Positions 15,331-21,955 of a stretch of 21,955 nt of DNA are shown here, in pieces. The notes below the pieces were generated by a model. The model ran no database searches, was not told the DNA's origin, and was given only the letters and a program-made list of their open reading frames with translations. Made by a program: the position numbers and the translations under genes. Position 1 is the stretch's first letter; each line of letters starts with the position of its first letter. Source of the stretch: DASZTV01 sp035548055 (GTDB lineage: Bacteria > Actinomycetota > Actinomycetes > JAFAQI01); contig DASZTL010000063.1 in assembly GCA_035548055.1 (NCBI GenBank), positions 1 through 21,955 of the forward strand, in the 5' to 3' direction.

Positions 15331-15941
15331 GAGGAGCCAGGGTAGGCGGACCAACTGCCGGGAGGCGCCTGATTTGGCCGTCGGAACGCGACGACGATCC
15401 CGTTGAGCAGGACAGCGGCAAGCGGCCACGCGAGCAAGACGCCCTGGGCACGCACGCCGAGGTCCCAGGTGCGCACGTAGGCGTGGAGCTGGTGGTCGAC
15501 GGCGGCCGTGGGGTGCGGATAGATCGTGCGCAACGTGTCGTAGAGATCGTGGCGACCCAGCAGGTGACCCACCCTGGCGGCGACGAGCATCCCGAGGATG
15601 CCGCCCACGGCCAGCCCGACAGTCGCACCAGGGCCCTCCATCGCGTCCCGATGGACGACGGCGAGGGTGAGCACGCAGACGACCGCAGCCGCGAGGCCGA
15701 GCCCGCCGAGCCACACGTCGGCCCCGATCAGCGGCTTCATCGCGCCCTGGGAGCCACGGACGGCAAGCGGAAGGATGTCGACCCGCGGCGCGAACGCGTG
15801 CCAGATGATCCCGACCACGGAGCCGAACAGCGCCAAGTAGGTCGTGACGAGGAGCGCGTTACGCGCCTCCAAGCGCCAGCTGACGCGGTCGGCGGCCATC
15901 GGATAGACGTCGGTCGGATGCCAGACCCGGGTGTCGGTCAT
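15327..15941 (-). CDS. Uncharacterised membrane protein, about four TM segments, coupled to ABC permease and hisD
   Basis: I do not recognise a family with confidence. The 204-residue product has a polar N-terminus (residues 1-27, including RVWHPTDVYP). Hydrophobic segments lie at about 29-50, 70-95, 104-125 and 163-187. A His/Tyr/Asp-rich loop (about 125-155, GRHDLYDTLRTIYPHP...) sits between the third and fourth segments, and the C-terminal tail is Pro/Ser-rich. It begins with an ATG overlapping the permease stop and ends in a TGA overlapping the hisD GTG start, so it bridges the transporter and the histidine operon. It may be an accessory subunit of the ABC exporter or an actinobacterial DUF membrane protein. 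A role in histidine metabolism is not indicated by any motif. Confidence 0.8.
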   Translation of the reverse strand: MTDTRVWHPTDVYPMAADRVSWRLEARNALLVTTYLALFGSVVGIIWHAFAPRVDILPLAVRGSQGAMKPLIGADVWLGGLGLAAAVVCVLTLAVVHRDAMEGPGATVGLAVGGILGMLVAARVGHLLGRHDLYDTLRTIYPHPTAAVDHQLHAYVRTWDLGVRAQGVLLAWPLAAVLLNGIVVAFRRPNQAPPGSWSAYPGSS

Positions 15942-16731
15942 CGGTCCACCGCCCGCCGCAGCGCGGCGCCGGCCGCGGCGAGCGCGACCGCGCCGTACGC
16001 CGCGGCCGCCGCGAGACGCACGAAGGCATCCAGCCAGTGCGTGGAGCCGTGGCGCAGGCCGTCGACCAGCGCATCGACACTCAGCATGCCGGGCACCGCC
16101 AGCCGCAGCCCACGGATCACCTCAGGCAGGTGACCGACCGGGATCAGACCGAGGAACAGCACGACGGTCATGCCGAGCTGACCGGCGATGGTGGCGAGCT
16201 CCGGGCGAGGCAGCAGCAGGCCGAGCAGCGCCCCGACGCCCGCCAGAGCGAGCGCGGCAGTCGCGGCGGCGGGCAGCAAGAACCACAGCCGAGCCATCGG
16301 CAGGTCGTAGACGAGATCGCCGACGACGGCGGTGACGAGGACCCCTGGCAGCGTGAAGGTGGCGTACGACGCGGCCGTGCCCAGGACGACCGCGGCGGGC
16401 GACACCGGCAGCGCCGCGTAGTAGTCCAACGCATGGTTCGCCTTGAGGGCGCCGAGTCGCTGCGCGAGCAGGTTCAGTGCAACGAACCCGACGACGAGGA
16501 TCGTCGCGCCCGCCACGACCGCTGCCGCGGTCGCCGTGTCGCGTTGATGCACGATCCCGCGAAGCAGGATGACGAGTCCGAGCGACTGCACCGTCGCGAC
16601 GATCATCAACGGACCGCGCGCCACGCGAACCCGCGCCAGCTGGCCGGCGGCAACCGCTGAGATCCCGGCACCCAGCGACACGACCGGGCCGGGCTCGACG
16701 GCGACGGCGCGCCCTTCGCGCGCGGCTGTCT

Positions 16732-16735
<4 letters not shown>
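15938..16735 (-). CDS. ABC-2 type exporter, permease
   Basis: This 265-residue integral membrane protein is predicted to form the export channel with the ATPase just upstream. About six hydrophobic segments are visible (roughly residues 42-62, 68-90, 112-135, 147-172, 180-200 and 236-258). There is a cytoplasmic stretch between TM2 and TM3 (LLAQRLGALKANHALDYY) that resembles the coupling region of ABC-2 permeases. The start is GTG at 16735, overlapping the ATPase stop in a GTGA; the open frame extends further upstream but that part lies inside the ATPase gene in another frame. Its TGA overlaps the ATG of the next membrane protein. The substrate is unknown. Confidence 0.85.
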
Positions 16736-17688
<953 letters not shown>

Positions 17689-17716
17689 CCGTCCAGTGTC
17701 GCTCAGCGCCGGGAGC

Positions 17717-18421
17717 TCACGTGGGCGGGCCGCCGAAGCGCGCCACCGTGAGGCGCCGCTCGGCGAGGCGTTCCGCCAGCAGCGGCAGCGCCGCGACGGT
17801 CGTCCGCCAGGAGCCCGGGTCGCTCATCTCGTCGGAGTCGTGCAGCAGCAGCGTTCCGCCCGCAGGACGCCCGGCCTCGAGATCGCGCACGATTGATTCC
17901 GGCGTTGCCGCCGCCCGCCAGTCGCGTCCCCACGCCGACCACAGCACCGGGCGCAGCCCGACCCGCCGGGCGGCGAGATAGGACGGGCCCGACATCACGC
18001 CGTACGCCGGGCGCCACCACTGCGGTGCGCGGCCGGTGGCCTCCGCCACCGTGTCGCGGCCGCGCTTCAGGTCCTCGGCAATCCCCCAGGGCGTGCGGGC
18101 GATCGTGTAGCGATGATCGTCGCCGTGCAGCTCGACCGCGTGACCGCGACGCAGCGTCTCGGCGACCACGTCGGGATAGCGCCGTACCTGTGACCCGACG
18201 ACGAAGAACGTTGCGTGCCAGCCGAGCTGGTCCAGCTCGTCGAGCACCGCGATGGTGCCTTCGGGATGTGGCCCGTCATCGAAGGTGAGCGCGACCCGGT
18301 CCGCGGGCATGGGCCCGCACAGCGACGGGGTGAGCACCGAGCGCAGTCCCGGTAGCCAGGTCCCGGCCGGCACGATCTGCGCAGCGGCGGCGGCGCCGAG
18401 GACCGCGCTGACAGCAGTCAC
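17717..18421 (-). CDS. NodB-type polysaccharide deacetylase with N-terminal membrane anchor or signal
   Basis: This is a carbohydrate esterase family 4 (NodB homology) protein, predicted to remove N- or O-acetyl groups from a cell-envelope glycan outside the membrane. With the GTG start chosen here it has 234 residues. A hydrophobic N-terminus (about residues 2-19, Ala/Val-rich) looks like a signal anchor. Motif 1 is TFDDGP (residues 46-51, metal Asp49). Motif 2 is H-G-D-D-H (His99, His103, metal ligands). Motif 3 is WWRPAYG (about 135-141), and the last motif is LLLHD near residue 200. The metal triad and catalytic residues therefore look intact. The start is uncertain: an in-frame TTG at 18436 would overlap the glycosyltransferase stop (TAG at 18432-18430), while GTG at 18421 leaves 8 nt; neither has a clear ribosome binding site. 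The acetylated substrate cannot be told from sequence. Confidence 0.88.
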   Translation of the reverse strand: MTAVSAVLGAAAAAQIVPAGTWLPGLRSVLTPSLCGPMPADRVALTFDDGPHPEGTIAVLDELDQLGWHATFFVVGSQVRRYPDVVAETLRRGHAVELHGDDHRYTIARTPWGIAEDLKRGRDTVAEATGRAPQWWRPAYGVMSGPSYLAARRVGLRPVLWSAWGRDWRAAATPESIVRDLEAGRPAGGTLLLHDSDEMSDPGSWRTTVAALPLLAERLAERRLTVARFGGPPT

Positions 18422-18429
18422 CGCCGGGG

Positions 18430-19485
18430 CTACCAAAGGGTTCCGATCACGTCGGAGGCGCGGGCGCCCGCGAACACCTCGCGCGCCGCGCGTGGCGGCT
18501 CGGCTCGGCGCACCGCATCGATCAGGTCCGCGTCGGTCATCGCCGACGTCGCGAGGCCCGCATGTTCGAGCGCCACTGCGTTGATCCGGCCGTGCCCGGC
18601 GATCGGGCGGTAGACCACGACCGGCTTGCCGACTGCCAGCGCCTCCCAGCACGTCGTGCCGCCGGCGTTGTCGACGACGACGTCGGCCGCCGTGAGCAGA
18701 CCGATCACGTCGGACGTCCACGGCACCGCGCGCACCTTCTCGATGCCGGCAAGCCGGCTTGCGAGGCGTGGCGAGCGTCCGGTCAGCACCTGGACGACGT
18801 CCGCGGCCCCGGTGAGCCGGCGAGCCGCTGCGACGACCTCACCGACGCCCCAGCTGCCGCCGTTGACGAGCACCACCCTGGCGTCGTCGGCCAGGTGCCA
18901 GCGCCGGCGCGCATCGGCCCGGTCGACCGCCTCGAGGTACTTCGCGGCGATCAGCGGAGCGACCGGCTTCACCACCTCCGCACCCATGTCCTCCAGCCCG
19001 GCCGCGGTGTCCGCCATCGGTGCGAGGTGCAGGTCGACACCGGGCCAGACCCAGTACGGGTGAGCGCCGGGATCCGTGACGTACGTGGCGGCGGGAATCG
19101 TCAGCCGTCCCTCGCTGCGCAGCCGGCCGAGCACCTGTGCCGCGAGGTTGTACACCGCGACCACGGCGTCGGCCCGGAACTCCCGGACGACGCTCAGCAA
19201 CGGCTCCTCGCTGCTTCGACCACCGTTGCGGGTGATGAACTCGAACAGTCCCGGATGCACGAGCCAGGTGCGCATCGCCCAGTCGTAGAGGCCGGGCGCG
19301 ACCGCGATCATGCCGTGGTAGAAGGCGCGCAACGCATCGCCTTGATGCAGCTTCGGCATCGACAGCAGGTCGACGATGCGGGCCTCGACGCCGTCTGCGT
19401 TGGCTTGCGCGGCCAATGCGGCTGCAGCCGCGTCGTGTCCGGCGCCCATCGACGCCGACACGATCAACAACCGCTTAGCAGCCAT
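18430..19485 (-). CDS. MGDG-synthase-like GT28 glycosyltransferase (UDP-sugar, lipid or envelope acceptor)
   Basis: This predicted cytoplasmic or membrane-associated glycosyltransferase of 351 residues transfers a sugar from a nucleotide sugar, probably to a lipid or lipid-linked acceptor. The N-terminal MGDG_synth-type signature SASMGAGHDAAA (about residues 10-21) is the usual acceptor-side G-x-G-H motif. The C-terminal half has the GT28/MurG-like donor fold with NGGSWGVG (about residues 207-214) and VVDNAGGTTCWEALAVGKP followed by YRPIAGHGRINA, which is the nucleotide-sugar binding region. ATG at 19485 is preferred over the adjacent in-frame TTG at 19488. No good Shine-Dalgarno is visible. 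It is the first gene after dnaE and is followed within about 8 nt by a polysaccharide deacetylase gene, which suggests a joint envelope-glycan role. The exact substrate is unknown; processive diacylglycerol glucosyltransferase is one family possibility. Confidence 0.82.
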   Translation of the reverse strand: MAAKRLLIVSASMGAGHDAAAAALAAQANADGVEARIVDLLSMPKLHQGDALRAFYHGMIAVAPGLYDWAMRTWLVHPGLFEFITRNGGRSSEEPLLSVVREFRADAVVAVYNLAAQVLGRLRSEGRLTIPAATYVTDPGAHPYWVWPGVDLHLAPMADTAAGLEDMGAEVVKPVAPLIAAKYLEAVDRADARRRWHLADDARVVLVNGGSWGVGEVVAAARRLTGAADVVQVLTGRSPRLASRLAGIEKVRAVPWTSDVIGLLTAADVVVDNAGGTTCWEALAVGKPVVVYRPIAGHGRINAVALEHAGLATSAMTDADLIDAVRRAEPPRAAREVFAGARASDVIGTLW

Positions 19486-19499
19486 CAACCGTCACGGTA

Positions 19500-19546
19500 G
19501 ATCACTAACCATTGCGAACCGTTGCATTCCAGAAGGTTGCATCTGG
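19500..19546 (-). promoter_or_regulatory. AT-richer patch with repeated TTGC/GCAA motifs upstream of the glycosyltransferase gene; candidate promoter
   Basis: This is the only locally AT-richer stretch in the 168-bp dnaE-glycosyltransferase gap. It sits about 15-60 nt upstream of the ATG at 19485. On the plus strand TTGC occurs at 19512-19515, 19522-19525 and 19537-19540, twice followed by AT. On the minus strand it reads as two TGCAAC copies plus CGCAATGG. A TAGTGAT-like -10 can be imagined at about 19500-19510, but no convincing -35 is present at the right distance. The rest of the gap (19547-19653) shows only GC-rich short inverted repeats. Confidence 0.25.
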
Positions 19547-19594
19547 CTATCGCGGCGAGGCGAGGGTGCCGTCGGCAAGGCCGCACTGAGCGCC

Positions 19595-19610
19595 GCGGGC
19601 TGAGGCCCGC
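19595..19610 (-). terminator. Small GC hairpin downstream of dnaE, possible weak terminator
   Basis: About 44 nt after the dnaE stop there is a perfect 6-bp inverted repeat, GCGGGC-CTCA-GCCCGC on the minus strand, with a 4-nt loop. No U-run follows, so it is not a canonical intrinsic terminator. U-less hairpins are often proposed as terminators in actinomycetes, but the assignment is inference from position. Confidence 0.3.
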
Positions 19611-19653
19611 AAGCGAGGGAGAACGCCGCCGGCGGTGCCCTCGGCCGCCGCGA

Positions 19654-21954
19654 TCAGGAAACGCAGTTGGGGCCTAGTAGCTGCTTGAGATCCGCCATCA
19701 GCGCCGGCGTCGGGGCGACTCGGTAGCCGTCGCCGATCCGCGTCACCGTCGTTCGGGCGGCCGTGGTCAATGCGAGGTGTACGTCGGTCGGCCCTGGATG
19801 TGCCGCGAGTACTTCCTTGAGGCGGTCGACAACCAGCTGCGTGCATCGGTTGGTCGGAATGGTGATGACCACCGGTCCGCGGGGGCCCTGACTGATGTCG
19901 GGCGCCGAGACCTCTATCCCGATGAACCGTGGGGTGTCCTCGCGTTTGTCGAGCTTCCCCTTGATGAGCACGACCGCGTCCTCGGCGAGATGGATGCCGT
20001 ACTGCTCGTAGGTCCGTGGGAAGAGCAGTACCTCGACCGCGCCCTCGAGATCCTCGAGCACCACCTGCGCCCAGGAGTCCCCGTTCTTCGTCATCTTCCG
20101 GGTGATCGACGACAAGATGCCACCGACGTTGAGCACCGCGCCGTCGGGCTTGTCCTCCCCGGCGAGCGCCGAGATCGGGCAGTCGACCGCCGCGGCGAGC
20201 ACGTGCTCGAGCCCGAACAGGGGATGGTCGGAGACGTAGAGCCCGAGCATCTCGCGCTCGTAGGCGAGCAGCGTCGACTTCTCCCACTCGCTGACCGGGA
20301 TCGTGAGGTTCAGGCCGAGCGACGGCTCCGCCTCGCCGGTGTCCCCGTCCGTGCTGAACAGGTCGAATTGGCCGATCGCCTCGTTGCGCTTGGTGTCCAT
20401 ACAGGCGTCGATCGCCTCTGCGTGGATGCGCAGCAGGCCCTGCCGGGTGTGTCCGAGCGAGTCGAAGGCACCCGCCTTGATGAGCGACTCGATCGTCTTC
20501 TTGTTGCAGACGACCGGCTCGACCTTGATCAGGAAGTCGGCGAAGTCGGCGAACGCGCCCTTGCTGCGGCGGGTCTCGCAGATCGAGGCGACGACGTTGC
20601 TCCCGACGTTGCGGATGCCGGCCAGGCCGTAGCGGATGTCGGTGCCCACCGGCGCGAAGTCGGCGTCCGAGGAGTTGACGTCAGGCGGCAGCACCTTGAT
20701 GCCCATTCGCCGGCACTCGTGCAGGTAGAGCGCGCTCTTGTCCTTGTCGTCGCGCACCGACGTGAGCAGTGCGGCCATGTACTCGGCCGGGTAGCGCTCC
20801 TTGAGGAACGCCGTCCAGTACGACACGAGGCCGTAGCCGGCGGCGTGCGACTTGTTGAACGCGTAGTCGGCGAACGGGAGCAACGTGTCCCAGAGCTTGT
20901 CGATCGCGCCTTGGCTGTAGCCGTTGGCCTTCATGCCATCGCTGAAGGGGACCTTCTCCTTGTCGAGGATCTCCTTCTTCTTCTTGCCCATGGCGCGACG
21001 CAGCGAGTCTGCTTGGGCGAGCGAGTAGCCGGCGACCCGCTGCGCGATCGCCATCACCTGCTCCTGGTAGACGATCACGCCGTACGTCTCGGCCAGCAGG
21101 TCGTGGAGCGACTCCGCGAACTCGGGATGGATCGGCTCGATCTTCTGCCGCCCGTGCTTGCGCTCGACGTACGCGAGGTGGCTGCCCATCCCCATCGGAC
21201 CGGGTCGGTAGAGCGCGTTGAGGGCGGAGATGTCCTCGAACGCCGACGGCTGCAGCGCCCGGATCAGCGAGCGCATCGGCCCGCCCTCGAACTGGAAGAC
21301 GCCGATCGTGTCGCCGCGACAGAGCAGCGCATACGCCTCGGGCCGGTCGAGCGGCATCGTCTCGAGGTCGAGCGTCTCGCCTCGGTTGGTCTGGATGTGG
21401 CGCAGCGCGTCGTCGAGGACGGTGAGGTTGCGCAGCCCGAGGAAGTCCATCTTCAGCAGGCCGAGCGACTCGCACGCGCCCATGTCGAACTGCGTGATGA
21501 TCGCGCCGTCCTGCTCACGGCGCTGGATCGGGATGACGTCGAGCAGCGGATAGCGGGACAGGATCACGCCGGCGGCGTGGACCCCCCACTGACGACGCAG
21601 GCCCTCGAGCCCGCGAGCGGTGTCGACGACCTTCTTCACGTCGTGCTCGGTGTCGTAGAGAGCGCGGAACTCCTTGCCTTCGTTGTAGCGCTCATGAGCC
21701 GGGTCGAAGATCGCAGCCAGCGGCAGGTCCTTGCCCATGACGGGCGCGGGCATCGTCTTGGTGATCTTGTCGCCGATGCCGTACGGGTAGCCGAGTACGC
21801 GGGCGGCGTCCTTGACCGCGGCCTTCGCCTTGATCGTCGAGTACGTGATGATCTGGCTGACCCGGTCCTCGCCGTACTTCTCGGTGGCGTAGCGGATCAT
21901 GTCGCCGCGCCGGCGCTCGTCGAAGTCCAGGTCGATGTCCGGCATCGAGATGCG
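19654..21954 (-). CDS. dnaE: DNA polymerase III subunit alpha (DnaE, replicative type), 5' truncated by window edge
   Basis: This is the replicative DNA polymerase catalytic subunit, which extends primers at the fork. The window holds 766 C-terminal codons. The PHP domain and the start of the palm lie beyond the right edge. Visible hallmarks are the palm motif PDIDLDFDE right at the truncated end, carrying two catalytic aspartates, and the third catalytic Asp in LLKMDFLGL. Also present are the fingers motif VFQFEG, the LNALYRPGPM segment, FNKSHAAGYG, and a C-terminal OB-fold region beginning around VLNVGGILSSITRKM. Family members are about 1150-1200 residues, so roughly one third is missing. 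The gene ends in TGA at 19656-19654. No mismatch with a DnaE1-type polymerase was noticed, and it lacks the features of the error-prone DnaE2 neighbourhood (no imuB or imuA nearby). Confidence 0.97.
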   Translation of the reverse strand, partial: RISMPDIDLDFDERRRGDMIRYATEKYGEDRVSQIITYSTIKAKAAVKDAARVLGYPYGIGDKITKTMPAPVMGKDLPLAAIFDPAHERYNEGKEFRALYDTEHDVKKVVDTARGLEGLRRQWGVHAAGVILSRYPLLDVIPIQRREQDGAIITQFDMGACESLGLLKMDFLGLRNLTVLDDALRHIQTNRGETLDLETMPLDRPEAYALLCRGDTIGVFQFEGGPMRSLIRALQPSAFEDISALNALYRPGPMGMGSHLAYVERKHGRQKIEPIHPEFAESLHDLLAETYGVIVYQEQVMAIAQRVAGYSLAQADSLRRAMGKKKKEILDKEKVPFSDGMKANGYSQGAIDKLWDTLLPFADYAFNKSHAAGYGLVSYWTAFLKERYPAEYMAALLTSVRDDKDKSALYLHECRRMGIKVLPPDVNSSDADFAPVGTDIRYGLAGIRNVGSNVVASICETRRSKGAFADFADFLIKVEPVVCNKKTIESLIKAGAFDSLGHTRQGLLRIHAEAIDACMDTKRNEAIGQFDLFSTDGDTGEAEPSLGLNLTIPVSEWEKSTLLAYEREMLGLYVSDHPLFGLEHVLAAAVDCPISALAGEDKPDGAVLNVGGILSSITRKMTKNGDSWAQVVLEDLEGAVEVLLFPRTYEQYGIHLAEDAVVLIKGKLDKREDTPRFIGIEVSAPDISQGPRGPVVITIPTNRCTQLVVDRLKEVLAAHPGPTDVHLALTTAARTTVTRIGDGYRVAPTPALMADLKQLLGPNCVS

Positions 21955-21955
21955 C

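Noticed and set aside
14047..15714. A 555-codon version of hisD with a long N-terminal extension
   Set aside because: The extra 128 codons lie inside the neighbouring membrane-protein gene in another frame and are Arg/Pro/Gly-rich. GTG at 15330 gives the normal HisD start and a GTGA overlap.

Overview
The window comes from a high-GC actinomycete (Actinomycetota). The evidence is the strongly GC-biased third codon positions, frequent GTG starts, a PriA-type bifunctional HisA, and the gene order hisD-C-B-H-priA-hisF-hisI-trpE-trpM-trpC-trpB-trpA-lgt, which is characteristic of that phylum. Genus or family cannot be fixed from the sequence. All 21 protein genes lie on the minus strand, so transcription runs from high to low coordinates. 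The two end genes are cut by the window: dnaE lacks its 5' part and gltB lacks its 3' part. I see no tRNA or rRNA gene, insertion sequence, prophage, CRISPR array or integration scar.

In transcription order, the first part (21954-19654) is the catalytic and C-terminal part of DnaE. A 168-bp gap (19486-19653) follows, with a small hairpin and an AT-richer, repeat-containing patch that could hold a promoter. Next comes an envelope-type cassette (19485-15327): an MGDG-synthase-like GT28 glycosyltransferase, a membrane-anchored NodB polysaccharide deacetylase, an ABC-2 exporter ATPase and permease, and an unrecognised membrane protein of about four TM segments. The last three are joined to each other and to hisD by 4-nt start/stop overlaps.

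The histidine genes hisD, hisC, hisB, hisH, priA, hisF and hisI (15330-9775) run straight into the tryptophan genes trpE, trpM-like, trpC, trpB and trpA (9778-4880). The hisI-trpE junction is itself an ATGA overlap, so there is no room for a separate trpE leader or attenuator. There is no trpF. PriA carries the Arg and Trp residues associated with its dual HisA/TrpF activity, so one enzyme probably serves both pathways. hisG, hisE, trpD and trpG are not in the window.

After trpA a 60-bp gap holding an imperfect inverted repeat leads to lgt (lipoprotein diacylglyceryl transferase), which overlaps a VIT/CCC1-family Fe/Mn transporter gene. A 176-bp intergenic region (3100-3275) then precedes gltB (large subunit of NADPH-glutamate synthase). 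It is the only clearly operator-like region in the window. It holds four GTnAC pentamers arranged as two pairs with 11-bp periodicity, all in one helical phase, which fits a tandem site for an OmpR-family regulator, most plausibly the nitrogen regulator GlnR.

Functionally the window links amino-acid biosynthesis (His, Trp) with its nitrogen supply: glutamate synthase makes the glutamate used by HisC and is connected through glutamine to HisH and TrpE. Envelope functions sit on either side. The core is conserved housekeeping DNA. The less ordinary parts are the GT28-deacetylase-ABC-4TM cassette fused into the his operon and the tandem operator at gltB.
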